DNA of 39,144 nt, taken from Burkholderia sp. Ac-20379 (GTDB lineage Bacteria > Pseudomonadota > Gammaproteobacteria > Burkholderiales > Burkholderiaceae). This document shows, piece after piece, positions 1 through 8,700 of this stretch. The notes under the pieces were generated by a model. That model saw only the letters and a list, made by a program, of their open reading frames with translations, was not told the DNA's origin and ran no database searches. A program made the position numbers and the translations under genes. Position 1 is the stretch's first letter, and every line of letters begins with the position of its first letter. Location of the stretch: positions 1-39,144 of the forward strand of contig NZ_JAAGPF010000033.1 of the NCBI RefSeq assembly GCF_017104645.1. The letters run 5' to 3'.

Positions 1-207
1 GTGGGCCGGTGCGTCGAGCGGCGTGCCGAACGCGAAATCGACGCGCAGCAGCCCCACCCCGGCCCGCGCAGCCGCCTGCGGCACCGCCAGCGGCACGAGC
101 CGGTGCGGCGCGATCGCGTCCTCGGCCGGCACGGCGGGAGCCGGCGCAGCGAGCGACGCGGACGGAACGAGCGAAGCAGACGAAGCGGAATCGGAGGCGA
201 AAACCAT
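1..207 (-). CDS. 5' fragment of an unidentified gene running off the left edge
   Basis: An open frame on the minus strand starts with ATG at 207 and stays open for 69 codons to the window edge. The N-terminal 30 residues are rich in Ala, Ser and Pro, followed by a more ordered stretch ending in VDFAFGTPLDAP. I do not recognise the family. No convincing Shine-Dalgarno sequence precedes the ATG, so the true start may differ. Same strand as the hydrolase gene that lies upstream of it (252-1241). Confidence 0.35.
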   Translation of the reverse strand, partial: MVFASDSASSASLVPSASLAAPAPAVPAEDAIAPHRLVPLAVPQAAARAGVGLLRVDFAFGTPLDAPAH

Positions 208-251
208 GACGCGAAACGAGAGGTAAACGGGCGACGAACGGGAGGCCGATC

Positions 252-1241
252 TTACCGGATCGCGCCGGGCGGCAGCGCCGCCTCGGGCACCGGCACCGGC
301 TGGCGCAGCACCTCGCCCGGCGCGCCTGCGGGCAAGGCCCCGTGACGCAGCCAATGCAGCGCAATGGGCCACAGGCTCGATTCGAAACGGCTGTGGAAAA
401 ACGCGAAATGACCGATTTCATCGACGCCGATCTGGCGCGGCGCGATGCGCAGATGCGTCACCGGGCTGTTGACGTAGTAGCCGAGCAGCCGCTCGGTGGC
501 GGCGACGGTGCCGAACGGATCGTCGGTCACGCTGATCGCGAGCAGCGGCGCACGGAACCGCGTGAAGCGCTCGACCATCGCGCGCCGTTCCTCGTGCGTC
601 TCGACGATCGGCGCGCGCACGTAGGTATCTTCGAAGCGCGGCCGGCTGCGGCTCCACGACAGCGCGACGCCCTTCGGCACGTCCTCCATCCAGCCGAGCC
701 GGCGCGCGGGCAGATAGCCGAACAGGTGCGCCAGCAGCGGCATCGCCACGTGCCACTTCAGCGTCATGCGCAGCCGCGCGCCGGCCGCGTAATCGCGCCA
801 GTGCGCCGTTTGGGAGCCGACCGTCACCGCACGCCGCACCCGGCCGTTCGACGCGGCCAGCCCGCAGGCGAAGCCGCCCACGCTGTGCGCCACGATGTCG
901 ATCGGCTGCCCCGGAAACTGCCCGATCGCATAGTTCAGCACCGCCTCGCTGTCGAGCCGCCCCCAGTCGAGCCAGTTGGCGCGCAGCGCCCGCAGCGAAG
1001 CCGGACGCGATTCGCCGATGCCGCGATAGTCGTAGACGAGCGCGTCGCAGCCCTGTGCGAACAGCCAGGCGGCGAACCGGAAGTAATAGCGGCAGCGCAC
1101 GGCGGTCGCGCACTGCACGATCACCACGGGCCGCTCGGCGTCGGGCGCGCGGTGCCGCCAGGCAAAACCCTTCAGCACGAAGCCGTCGGCGGCCTGCACG
1201 GTGAACGGTTCGGGCGGCAGGCTCGGCGGAACGTCGGACAT
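252..1241 (-). CDS. alpha/beta-hydrolase family protein (329 aa)
   Basis: Predicted serine hydrolase of the alpha/beta fold; the substrate cannot be told from sequence. The nucleophile elbow is AHSVGG (Ser at residue 120), after a central strand VYDYRGIGES (about 69-78) typical of esterase/lipase-like members. An acidic residue in ISVTDDPFGT and a His in EIGHFAFF complete a plausible triad. The frame is open further upstream, but I chose the ATG at 1241 because GAGGAGA lies just before it on the minus strand, and the longer version adds 31 residues without family character. It lies downstream of phrB on the same strand with a 117-bp gap, so co-transcription is possible. Cytoplasmic; no signal peptide seen. 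Confidence 0.8.
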   Translation of the reverse strand: MSDVPPSLPPEPFTVQAADGFVLKGFAWRHRAPDAERPVVIVQCATAVRCRYYFRFAAWLFAQGCDALVYDYRGIGESRPASLRALRANWLDWGRLDSEAVLNYAIGQFPGQPIDIVAHSVGGFACGLAASNGRVRRAVTVGSQTAHWRDYAAGARLRMTLKWHVAMPLLAHLFGYLPARRLGWMEDVPKGVALSWSRSRPRFEDTYVRAPIVETHEERRAMVERFTRFRAPLLAISVTDDPFGTVAATERLLGYYVNSPVTHLRIAPRQIGVDEIGHFAFFHSRFESSLWPIALHWLRHGALPAGAPGEVLRQPVPVPEAALPPGAIR

Positions 1242-1358
1242 CGCGGTCTCCTCGGCTAACGGGTCGAGGCACTGTGCCACAAGCGTTCCGCCCGCGGCGC
1301 GCGGCGCGTGTACTGTCCGGTTCAACCCGGACACGGCCGCACGCGCCGCACCGATGCG

Positions 1359-2822
1359 TCAGCCCTTGGTGGCTTCCAGCGCGCCGAGCGCGCGCTTGCG
1401 CGCCATGTCGTGATCGACGATCGGCTCGGGATAGGTGTGGCCGAGCCGCACCCCGGCCGCCTCCAGCACCATCGGCTTGGCGCGCCACGGCTCGTGGATC
1501 GCGTCGGCCGGCAGGCGCGCCAGCTCGGGCACCCAGCGCCGCACGTAAGCGCCGTCCGGATCGAATTTCTTGCCCTGCGTGACAGGATTGAAGATGCGGA
1601 AATACGGCGCGGCGTCGGCCCCGCAACCGGCCACCCATTGCCAGTTCGCGGCGTTGTTGGCGATGTCGGCGTCGACCAGCGTGTCCCAGAACCAGCGCTC
1701 GCCGGCGCGCCAGTCGATCAGCAGATGCTTGATCAGGAACGAGGCCGTGACCATCCGCACGCGGTTGTGCATGAAGCCCGTGGCCCACAGCTCGCGCATG
1801 CCGGCGTCCACCAGCGGATAGCCGGTGCGGCCGCGGCACCAGGCCTCGAAGCCGGCGCTGTCGGTGCGCCACGGCATCGCGTCGAAACGGTCGCGATAGT
1901 TGCGGGTCGGCAGTTCGGGGAAGTGGAACAGCAGGCTCGTGTTGAATTCGCGCCAGCCCAGCTCGCTGACGAACTTCTCGATGTCGGCCGCCACCGCCGC
2001 CCCGCCCTCGCGCGACGCCGCCATCGCCGCGTGCCAGACCTGCCGCGCCGACAACTGGCCGAAGCGCAGGTACGGCGCGAGCCGGCTCGTGGCCGGCAGA
2101 TCGGGGCGGTCGCGCTTCTCGCCGTAGCCGCGAATCGTCTTGTCGAGAAAGCGTTCGAGCAGATCGAACGCGGCGTCCTCGGTGGGCGTCCACGCCTCGC
2201 GCATGCCGCCCGCCCAATCGGGCTTGGTCGGCAGCAGGCCGAGCGCGTCGATGCCCACGGCGCGGCGCGCGATGGCCCCCGGCAGCGCGTGGAACGCCCA
2301 TTCGGCCGGCTCCGGCTCCGGCGGCCGCACGTCGCCGCTGCGCAACGCCGCGCGCCAGTACGCCGTGAACACCTGGAACGCGCCGCCGCTGCCGGTCTGC
2401 AATTCCCAGGGCTCGCGCAGCAGCGCGCCGTTGAAGCTCTCGACCTCCAGGCCGGCGTCCTTCAGGTCGCGCTTGAGCGCGGCGTCGGTTTCGCGCGCGA
2501 GGCCGTCGTAGCGGCGGTTCCAGTAGATCGCGCCGGCGTCGAGCGCGCGCGCCAGTTCGGCGATCGTCTCGCGCTCGTTGCCCTCGAGCACCAGCAGGCT
2601 GCCGCCGTGCGCGGCCAGCGACGCGTCGAGCGCGCGCAGCGCGCCATCGAGCCACCAGAGCGCCGCGCCGCCGAGCGGGCGGGTGCCGTCGCGCTCGAAC
2701 ACGTAGACGCAGACGAACGGCCGGCCCGATTCCGCCGCCCGCGCGAGCGCCGGGTTGTCGGTGATGCGCAGGTCGTCGCGAAACCAGACGATCGCGGGTT
2801 GAACGGGGGATTCGGCAGACAC
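1359..2822 (-). CDS. phrB: deoxyribodipyrimidine photo-lyase (CPD photolyase, 487 aa)
   Basis: Light-driven repair of cyclobutane pyrimidine dimers using FAD and an antenna cofactor. The N-terminal Rossmann-like antenna domain starts with IVWFRDDLRITDNPAL (about 11-26). The FAD-binding helical domain contains TSRLAPYLRFG (245-255), the DNA/FAD-contact region WREFNTSLLFHFP (290-302), TGFMHNRVRM (348-357) and the class I signature WQWVAGCG...PYFRIFNP (394-413). The tryptophans expected for electron transfer appear to be present, and length is normal for class I enzymes. The start is GTG at 2822, preceded on the minus strand by GGAG at 7-nt spacing; a nearby ATG at 2838 is out of frame. Photolyases and cryptochromes share the fold, but the signature fits a bacterial CPD enzyme. 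Confidence 0.93.
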   Translation of the reverse strand: MSAESPVQPAIVWFRDDLRITDNPALARAAESGRPFVCVYVFERDGTRPLGGAALWWLDGALRALDASLAAHGGSLLVLEGNERETIAELARALDAGAIYWNRRYDGLARETDAALKRDLKDAGLEVESFNGALLREPWELQTGSGGAFQVFTAYWRAALRSGDVRPPEPEPAEWAFHALPGAIARRAVGIDALGLLPTKPDWAGGMREAWTPTEDAAFDLLERFLDKTIRGYGEKRDRPDLPATSRLAPYLRFGQLSARQVWHAAMAASREGGAAVAADIEKFVSELGWREFNTSLLFHFPELPTRNYRDRFDAMPWRTDSAGFEAWCRGRTGYPLVDAGMRELWATGFMHNRVRMVTASFLIKHLLIDWRAGERWFWDTLVDADIANNAANWQWVAGCGADAAPYFRIFNPVTQGKKFDPDGAYVRRWVPELARLPADAIHEPWRAKPMVLEAAGVRLGHTYPEPIVDHDMARKRALGALEATKG

Positions 2823-3268
2823 GGGCAGGCTCCGGCATGAAGTGAATGAACGGGGATCGCGGCGGCCGGTGCGGCATGCTCACGGCGCGCGAACGGATCG
2901 GCGCCATTAAACCACGCAGGGGGCCAGAGCAAACGGGCATCGGCGGCCTGGCGCCGCGCGCGGCGGCACCTACCGGCTCGCGGAGCAATTTCCGGGCCGC
3001 GTTCGGCGCCGGCCGCCCAGCCCGGCCTCGGCCTGCCGCGCGATTCGTCCGACGAGACGCGCCGGGTTCGCGCCCACCGCCTTCGTTTCAATCGCCCGAT
3101 GCGCCCCCGCTGCGAGGCCGCGCCGCCGCCGGCCCGGCGTTTGGAGTTCCGCGCCTAGACGCGCGCTTGGCGCGGCGCACGCCGAACCCTTATAAATCAA
3201 GCACAACACGAGACCCGCGAGGGCCGGCCGGCGCGCATGCCTGACCGGGTGAAAACAGGAGGGAGACA
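2823..3268. other. Divergent intergenic region between phrB and alkB
   Basis: 446 bp of high-GC sequence separating two divergent genes, so it should hold both promoters. A TATAAA hexamer at about 3190-3195 is a possible -10 for alkB, about 75 bp upstream of its ATG. A strong ribosome-binding site (AGGAGGGAG) ends just before the alkB ATG. I see no supportable gene here; the open frames look like GC-driven chance. Confidence 0.5.
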
Positions 3269-4453
3269 ATGGCTGATCCGCAAACGGCAAGCGTCGGCTG
3301 GACCGACCGCAAGCGTTATTGGTGGCTGCTCGGCGCGTTGACGATCACGCTGCCGATGTTCTCGGCGGGCTTCGCGATCGCGACCGGCTGGCCTATCTTC
3401 TGGTGGTTCGGGCCGCTGTTCGCGTTCGGCGTGATCCCCGTGCTCGACTGGCTGATCGGCGACGACGTCGACAACCCGCCCGACGCGCAGGTGGCCGTGC
3501 TCGAAAACGACCGCTATTACCGGCGCGTCGTGTATCTGGCGACGTTCGTGGTGTACGTGTCGTTCGCCGCGGCGATGTGGGTGCTGCGCCACGTCGCGCT
3601 GACCTGGTACGACTACGTGGGCTTCGCGATGTCGCTCGGCGCGGCCACCGGCATCTCGATCAACACCGCGCACGAGCTCGGCCACAAGACCACGCGCCGC
3701 GAGCGCTGGCTCGCCAAGATCACGCTCGCGCCAGTGGCCTACGGGCACTTCTTCGTCGAGCACAACCGCGGCCATCACGTGCGCGTCGCCACGCCGAACG
3801 ATCCGGCCAGCGCGCGCTTCGGCGAATCGTTCTGGGCCTTCCTGCCGCGCACCGTGGCGGGCAGCATCGCGTCGGCCTGGCGGCTCGAACGCGACCGGCT
3901 CGCGCGCGACGGGCGCAGCGTGTGGTCGCCGCGCAACGAGGTGCTGCATGCGTGGGCGATGACGGCCGCGCTGTGGGCCGCCGCGATCGTCTATGGCGGG
4001 CCGCGCGCGATTCCGTTCCTGCTGATCCAGGCCGCGTACGGCGCGTCGCTGCTCGAGGTGGTGAACTACGTCGAGCACTACGGGCTGGGCCGCCGCCTGT
4101 TGCCGAGCGGCCGCTACGAGCGCTGCTCGCCCGAGCACTCGTGGAACAGCAACCACGTGGTGACCAATCTGTTCCTCTACCAGCTTCAGCGCCATGCCGA
4201 CCATCATGCCAACCCGACGCGCTCCTACCAGGCGCTGCGCCATTTCGATCATTCGCCGCAATTGCCGTCCGGCTACGCGACCATGATCCTGTTCGCCTAC
4301 CTGCCGCCGCTGTGGTTCCGCGTGATGAACCCGCGCGTCGTCGCGCATTACCGTGGCGACATGCAGCACTCGAACATCAAGCCGTCGATTCGCGCGCGCG
4401 TGCTCGCGCGCTACGGCGCCGACGCGCCGGCGGCCTCGGGAGCGACCGGTTGA
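3269..4453 (+). CDS. alkB: alkane 1-monooxygenase, AlkB family (394 aa)
   Basis: Integral-membrane di-iron hydroxylase that oxidises medium-chain n-alkanes at the terminal carbon, using electrons from rubredoxin and rubredoxin reductase (not encoded in this window). The histidine boxes are clear: HELGHK (135-140), EHNRGHH (164-170), the AlkB-specific NYVEHYGL (266-273) and LQRHADHH (306-313). Several hydrophobic segments lie between residues 18 and 130 and again around 228-265. Length is typical of the family. The ATG at 3269 has a strong AGGAGG-type site. The stop overlaps the start of the next gene by four bases (TTGA), so the two are probably translationally coupled. No alk regulator lies adjacent. 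Confidence 0.93.
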   Translation: MADPQTASVGWTDRKRYWWLLGALTITLPMFSAGFAIATGWPIFWWFGPLFAFGVIPVLDWLIGDDVDNPPDAQVAVLENDRYYRRVVYLATFVVYVSFAAAMWVLRHVALTWYDYVGFAMSLGAATGISINTAHELGHKTTRRERWLAKITLAPVAYGHFFVEHNRGHHVRVATPNDPASARFGESFWAFLPRTVAGSIASAWRLERDRLARDGRSVWSPRNEVLHAWAMTAALWAAAIVYGGPRAIPFLLIQAAYGASLLEVVNYVEHYGLGRRLLPSGRYERCSPEHSWNSNHVVTNLFLYQLQRHADHHANPTRSYQALRHFDHSPQLPSGYATMILFAYLPPLWFRVMNPRVVAHYRGDMQHSNIKPSIRARVLARYGADAPAASGATG

Positions 4454-5604
4454 GCACGACGTCACGCAACGACACTCGCGCGGGCGGCCCGGCCCGTGTC
4501 TCGCCCTCGCGCTCGCCCTCACCCTCGCCGCACGGCTCGCCTGCCGAACGCGCGGCGTTCATCCGCCTGCGCGTCAACGCCGCCAGCGACGCCTGGCGCG
4601 CCCGCCTGCCCTGGCTCGCGCATCAGGACGCGATCGGCGCGGCGATCATGGCGCTGGCGCTCGCGGTCATGCTGGCCGGCGCGTGGCTCTATCTGCGCGG
4701 CGCGATCGCCTGGTACGTGGCGCTGCCGCTCGCGGCGTTCGCCTCGTCGCTGATCCACGAACTCGAGCACGACCTGATCCACACGATGTATTTCCGGCGC
4801 CAGCGGCTCGCGTGGCATCTGATGATGGCGCTCTGCTGGCTCGCGCGGCCCGGCACCGTGAGCCCGTGGCTCAGGCAGCGGCTGCATCTGCATCACCATC
4901 TGCATTCGGGCGATGAGTCGGATCTCGAGGAAATCGCCATCACCAACGGCGAGCGCTGGGGCCTGCGACGCCTGCTGATGCTCGCCGACGGCATCCTCGC
5001 GATCGCGCTGCGGCCGCGCCGGATGCTGCGCGCCTACCGGCGTTACCGGGCCGCGCGCAGCGCGGAGCCGGCGGGCGCGGCGGCTTCGTGGCTGGCCGAC
5101 GGGCCCGCGTATTTCCCGCTCGGCTATCTCCACTACGCGCTCTGGTACGCGTTCCTGATCGGCCATGCCTGGCTGCTGGCGCAGGCCGTGATCAGCCTGC
5201 CCGGCGCGGCGTTTCCCGATGCGTGGCGCCCGGCGCTGCACGTCGTCGATCTGCTCGTGGTGACCTGGGTCGGGCCGCACGTGCTGCGCAGCTTCTGCCT
5301 GAACTTCGTCAGTTCGAGCCTGCACTACTTCGGCGACATCGACTCGCGCAACGTGATCGAGCAGACGCAGGTGCTGAACCGTTGGTGGCTCGCGCCGTTC
5401 CAGCTGTTCTGCTGCAATTTCGGCTCGACGCACGCGATCCATCACTACGTGGTGCGCGATCCGTTCTATCTGCGGCAACTGACGGCGCGCGCGGCCCACG
5501 CCGCGATGCGCGAGGCCGGCGTGCCGTTCAACGATGTCGGCACGTTCCGGCGCGCGAACCGGCGCGGGCCGCCGCGCGCGGCATCGCTCCCGCGGCAGGC
5601 ATAA
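4450..5604 (+). CDS. membrane fatty-acid desaturase/hydroxylase-like protein (384 aa)
   Basis: Belongs to the FA_desaturase-like membrane di-iron superfamily. The three histidine clusters are HELEHDLIH (103-111), HLHHHLH (146-152) and STHAIHH (326-332), with hydrophobic segments at about 63-85, 88-102, 222-250 and 263-280. The substrate is unknown: a desaturase, hydroxylase or other lipid/alkane oxidase would all fit. The chosen start is TTG at 4450, overlapping the alkB stop as TTGA and preceded by GGGAG; the first in-frame ATG lies about 66 codons later, inside the first hydrophobic segment. The first 35 residues are Ser/Pro-rich and probably disordered. The tight overlap with alkB suggests joint work on hydrocarbon or fatty-acyl substrates (inference). 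A bidirectional terminator follows directly. Confidence 0.75.
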   Translation: MSTTSRNDTRAGGPARVSPSRSPSPSPHGSPAERAAFIRLRVNAASDAWRARLPWLAHQDAIGAAIMALALAVMLAGAWLYLRGAIAWYVALPLAAFASSLIHELEHDLIHTMYFRRQRLAWHLMMALCWLARPGTVSPWLRQRLHLHHHLHSGDESDLEEIAITNGERWGLRRLLMLADGILAIALRPRRMLRAYRRYRAARSAEPAGAAASWLADGPAYFPLGYLHYALWYAFLIGHAWLLAQAVISLPGAAFPDAWRPALHVVDLLVVTWVGPHVLRSFCLNFVSSSLHYFGDIDSRNVIEQTQVLNRWWLAPFQLFCCNFGSTHAIHHYVVRDPFYLRQLTARAAHAAMREAGVPFNDVGTFRRANRRGPPRAASLPRQA

Positions 5605-5630
5605 AAAACGCGCCCCGCAGGGCGCGTTTT
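5605..5630. terminator. bidirectional Rho-independent terminator
   Basis: Perfect 11-bp inverted repeat (AAAACGCGCCC at 5605-5615 and GGGCGCGTTTT at 5620-5630) around a CGCA loop, with an A-run on the left and a T-run on the right. It lies between the convergent desaturase-like and aldehyde dehydrogenase genes and can serve both. Confidence 0.9.
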
Positions 5631-5662
5631 CCGGTGCATCGCGTGATGCGTCAGGCCATCGC

Positions 5663-7108
5663 TCAGGCCGCCGTGACTTGCACGGCCTTCGTCACGAGGT
5701 ACGGCTCGAGCGCTTCCGGGCCGCCTTCCGAGCCGTAGCCCGAATCCTTGACGCCGCCGAACGGCATTTCCGGCCAGGGCGTGGCCGGCTGGTTGATCCA
5801 GAGCATGCCGACTTCGAGGCGCTGCGTCAGCAGATGCACGTTCTTGAACGCGCTCGTGAACGCATAACCGGCCAGGCCGTACGGCAGGCGGTTCGCCTCG
5901 GTGATCGCATCTTCCAGCGAATCGAAACCGCGGATCGCCGCGATCGGGCCGAACGGCTCGTTGTTGAACACATCGGATTCGAGCGAGACGTCGGTCAGCA
6001 CGGTCGGCGCGAAGAAGTTGCCTTCGCTGCCGATGCGCTCGCCGCCCGTGGCGATCTTCGCGCCCGTCTTGCGCGCGTCGTCCACCACCTTCGCCATCGC
6101 CGTCAGACGGCGCGAATTGGCGAGCGGCCCGAGTTGCGTGCCGGCGGCCAGGCCGTCGCCGACCTTCAGGCTTTCGGCGTGCTTGACCAGCGCCTGCGCG
6201 AACGCGTCGCGCACGCTGTTGTGGACCAGGAAACGCGTCGGCGAGATGCAGACCTGGCCGGCGTTGCGGAACTTCGCGCCGCCGGCGGCCTTGACGGCCA
6301 GTTCCACGTCCGCGTCTTCCGCGACGATCACCGGGGCGTGGCCGCCCAGTTCCATCGTGGCGCGCTTCATGTGCAGACCGGCCAGCGCGGCCAGTTGCTT
6401 GCCGACCGGCGTCGAGCCCGTGAACGTGACCTTGCGGATCACCGGGTGCGGGATCAGGTAGTTCGAGATCTCGGCCGGATCGCCGTAGACGAGGCCGACC
6501 ACGCCGGCCGGCACGCCTGCATCGACGAACGCGCGCAGCAGTTGCGCCGGCGAGGCCGGAGTTTCTTCCGGCGCCTTGACGAGGAACGAGCAGCCCGTGG
6601 CCAGCGCGGCGCTCAGCTTGCGCACCACCTGGTTGACCGGGAAGTTCCACGGCGTGAACGCGGCGACCGGGCCGACCGGCTCCTTGACCACCGTCTGCTG
6701 CACGTTCAGGTTGCGCGGCGGCACGATGCGGCCGTAGACGCGGCGGCCTTCGTCGGCGAACCATTCGATGATGTCGGCGGCCGACATCACTTCGATCTTC
6801 GCTTCGGCGAGCGGCTTGCCCTGTTCCTGCGTCATCAGTTGCGCGATCGCGTCGGCGCGCTCGCGCACCAGTGCGGCGGCCTTGCGCATCACGCCGGCGC
6901 GTTCGTACGCCGGCACCTTGCGCCAGGCTTCGAAACCGCGCTGGGCGGCGTCGAGCGCACGGTCGAGATCGGCGATGCCGGCGTGGGCCACCTTGCCGAT
7001 CACCTTGCCCGTCGCCGGGTTGACCACGTCGATGGTCTTGCCGCTCGCGGCGTCGCACCACTCGCCGTTGATGAGAAGCTGGGTGTCCGAATAATTCGTA
7101 GTCGTCAT
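5663..7108 (-). CDS. NAD(P)-dependent aldehyde dehydrogenase, succinate-semialdehyde dehydrogenase type (481 aa)
   Basis: Oxidises an aldehyde, most likely succinic or 2-oxoglutaric semialdehyde, to the acid. Sequence features include [10 protein letters not shown] (151-160), the cofactor-loop GSTPVGKQL (231-239), the general base in TMELGGHAP (Glu at 253) and the catalytic Cys in NAGQVCIS (Cys at 287). Length and motifs match the GabD/SSADH branch; exact substrate specificity is not determined. The start at 7108 (MTTTNYSDT) has AGGTGG 8 nt upstream on the minus strand. The frame stays open further upstream, but that extension lacks family character. It lies downstream of and on the same strand as an AraC regulator, which may control it. 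A 10-bp inverted repeat lies about 110 bp upstream of the start. Confidence 0.9.
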   Translation of the reverse strand: MTTTNYSDTQLLINGEWCDAASGKTIDVVNPATGKVIGKVAHAGIADLDRALDAAQRGFEAWRKVPAYERAGVMRKAAALVRERADAIAQLMTQEQGKPLAEAKIEVMSAADIIEWFADEGRRVYGRIVPPRNLNVQQTVVKEPVGPVAAFTPWNFPVNQVVRKLSAALATGCSFLVKAPEETPASPAQLLRAFVDAGVPAGVVGLVYGDPAEISNYLIPHPVIRKVTFTGSTPVGKQLAALAGLHMKRATMELGGHAPVIVAEDADVELAVKAAGGAKFRNAGQVCISPTRFLVHNSVRDAFAQALVKHAESLKVGDGLAAGTQLGPLANSRRLTAMAKVVDDARKTGAKIATGGERIGSEGNFFAPTVLTDVSLESDVFNNEPFGPIAAIRGFDSLEDAITEANRLPYGLAGYAFTSAFKNVHLLTQRLEVGMLWINQPATPWPEMPFGGVKDSGYGSEGGPEALEPYLVTKAVQVTAA

Positions 7109-7218
7109 CTGGGTATCCACCTGATCGAGAAAAGGAGCGGCCAATGCGTGATGCATGCGCCGGCGCGCTTGCCGGCGCGGTGTGCGCCGGTTGCGGTTTG
7201 CCAACCGGGCGCACGGTG

Positions 7219-7251
7219 ACGGCATGACGGGCCGGACCTGTGTCATGCCGT
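7219..7251. promoter_or_regulatory. inverted repeat upstream of the aldehyde dehydrogenase gene (possible operator)
   Basis: Perfect 10-bp arms ACGGCATGAC (7219-7228) and GTCATGCCGT (7242-7251) with a 13-nt spacer, in the 384-bp space (7109-7492) between the dehydrogenase start and the AraC-family gene. This could be a regulator site or an mRNA hairpin. I see no gene in the rest of the space. Confidence 0.45.
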
Positions 7252-7492
7252 TGCGGGATGAAGCGGCGGGATAGCGATGCGTGGCCGGGCAGCTTGCACC
7301 GGCACAGTGCAGCGCCAATCCGCGCGAAGCCGTAAGCGTACAACGTTCGAAGAAAGTCTGCGTGACACGGAACCGCATGAATCGCGACGAATTCCCACAC
7401 ATGGGCACGCCAGAGCGGGACGTACGGGTATATCGGCGAGACGAACGGCGCAGAGCGCGGCGGCCCGCGATGGCAGACAGAGGATCTGCGCC

Positions 7493-8452
7493 TCAGGTTC
7501 GGGCCGCCTCGCCTTCCGTCGGCGCATCGCGCTCGCGAACACGGCTTTGCGTGCGCCATTGCGCCGGCGTCAGGCCGGTTTGCCGCTTGAAGACGCGCTG
7601 GAACGCCGCGTCCGATCGGTAGCCGACGCGCTCGCCGATCTCCGCCACCGCCATGCCGCCCTCGGCCAGCATGCGGCCCGCCATCGTCATGCGGATCTCC
7701 GTCAGCAGATCGCTGGCCGAACGGCCGATCGCTTCGTCGAAGTGGCGTGCGAACGTGGCGCGCGACATATGGCAAAGCGCCGCCAGTTCCGGCAACGACC
7801 ACGGATGCCCGGGCGCGTCGAACATCGCCGACAGCGCCGGTTGCAAGCGCGGCCGCGCGGCCAACGCCAGCAGCCCGCGCGGCGGCTCGCCCGATTCGCT
7901 CGCAAAGCGCATCGCCAGCGCGAACAGCGCGCCCGACAGGTGATTGACGAGCGCCATGCTGCCCGGGCCAAGCTCGTTCGCTTCCTCGCGCATCAGCTCG
8001 ACGAGCCGCGTCAGCCGGTTGCCGGCCGGCGCCTCGCCCGCCGTGCGGATCAGCAGGCGGCCCGGCAGATGATCGCGGATCAACTGGCGCGGCATGGCGG
8101 GCAGCAGGAAGCGGCCGCACAGCACGTCGGCCCGGGCGCCGCCGCCGTCGTTCGACACCAGCTCGAAACCCGCGATGAACTGCTTCGCCGACGGGATCGA
8201 CCGCGCGCCGCTGCCGTCGTGCAGCACGTGCTCCGCGCCCGCCGGCAACATCACGATATCGCCGGCGCGCATTGCCAGCGGCGGGCCGGCGTCGTCCTCG
8301 AACACCGCTTCGCCGCTCAGCAGCACGTGATAGTGGATTTCGCGCGCGGTGCCCTCCCCGCTCTCGATACGCCACGGCGCGCCGAAATGACAGCGCGCGT
8401 CGAGTTGCCCGCTGACGGGCATCAGATCCAGCAGGCGGCTCAGCAGATCCAT
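7493..8452 (-). CDS. AraC-family transcriptional regulator with cupin-type sensor domain (319 aa)
   Basis: Transcription factor. The N-terminal half (about 1-190) looks like an AraC ligand-binding cupin, with the strand-turn pattern HYHVLLSGEAVFED and MRAGDIVMLPAGAEHVL. The C-terminal AraC DNA-binding domain (about 210-305) has two helix-turn-helix motifs: WSLPELAALCHMSRATFARHF and MAVAEIGERVGYRSDAAFQRVFKRQTG, followed by the usual LTPAQWR. No Shine-Dalgarno is obvious before the ATG at 8452, and a second ATG lies ten codons in. The target is probably the adjacent dehydrogenase gene, by position. The ligand is unknown. Confidence 0.88.
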   Translation of the reverse strand: MDLLSRLLDLMPVSGQLDARCHFGAPWRIESGEGTAREIHYHVLLSGEAVFEDDAGPPLAMRAGDIVMLPAGAEHVLHDGSGARSIPSAKQFIAGFELVSNDGGGARADVLCGRFLLPAMPRQLIRDHLPGRLLIRTAGEAPAGNRLTRLVELMREEANELGPGSMALVNHLSGALFALAMRFASESGEPPRGLLALAARPRLQPALSAMFDAPGHPWSLPELAALCHMSRATFARHFDEAIGRSASDLLTEIRMTMAGRMLAEGGMAVAEIGERVGYRSDAAFQRVFKRQTGLTPAQWRTQSRVRERDAPTEGEAART

Positions 8453-8537
8453 CGGGGGTCCGGTTGGGGTGAAGGGGGCTCAGTTCATCACATAAACGGT
8501 CACCGCGAGAGAGTGGCGGGACGCTTGGGGAGTCTGC

Positions 8538-8543
8538 TATACT
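8538..8543 (+). promoter_or_regulatory. -10 element of the tRNA-Ser promoter
   Basis: TATACT lies 12 bp before the tRNA 5' end, the right place for a stable-RNA promoter. A clear -35 element is not evident at the usual spacing. Confidence 0.55.
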
Positions 8544-8555
8544 CTCGCTCTTGCT

Positions 8556-8645
8556 GGAGAGATGGATGAGTGGTTTAAGTCGCACGCCTGGAAAGCGTGT
8601 ATAGGTTAATGCCTATCGGGGGTTCGAATCCCCCTCTCTCCGCCA
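8556..8645 (+). tRNA. tRNA-Ser (anticodon GGA)
   Basis: A 90-nt tRNA. The acceptor stem pairs GGAGAGA (from 8556) with TCTCTCC (ending 8641), the T-arm carries GGTTCGAATC, a long variable arm is present as in serine tRNAs, and CCA is encoded at 8643-8645. The anticodon loop reads CTGGAAA with anticodon GGA at 8590-8592, reading UCC/UCU. Its 3' end is the integration site of the island; the sequence stays intact because the island's attachment core restores the same bases. Confidence 0.97.
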
Positions 8646-8649
8646 GAAT
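8632..8649. repeat. attL: 18-bp core repeat at the 3' end of tRNA-Ser
   Basis: CCCTCTCTCCGCCAGAAT occurs here, covering the end of the T-arm/acceptor stem and CCA, and again at 31856-31873. The two copies bound the low-GC region carrying the integrase, as expected for tyrosine-integrase islands in tRNA genes. Confidence 0.93.
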
Positions 8650-8654
8650 GTAGG

Positions 8655-8692
8655 AAAAAGCCCCGTAAATTCAAGGATTTACGGGGCTTTTT
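8655..8692. terminator. island-borne terminator directly after the tRNA
   Basis: A long hairpin pairs 8655-8670 with 8677-8692 (16 bp including the flanking A and T runs; core GCCCCGTAAAT/ATTTACGGGGC) around a 6-nt loop. A-run on one side and T-run on the other make it bidirectional. It can end both the tRNA transcript and the minus-strand NTPase gene that stops at 8729. Its sequence closely resembles the original tRNA terminator now displaced to 31888-31926. Confidence 0.9.
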
Positions 8693-8700
8693 GTTTTGGG

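Noticed and set aside
418..2988. Very long open frame antisense to and spanning the hydrolase and phrB genes
   Set aside because: Arg/Ala-rich translation without family features; a GC-skew shadow of real genes on the same region.
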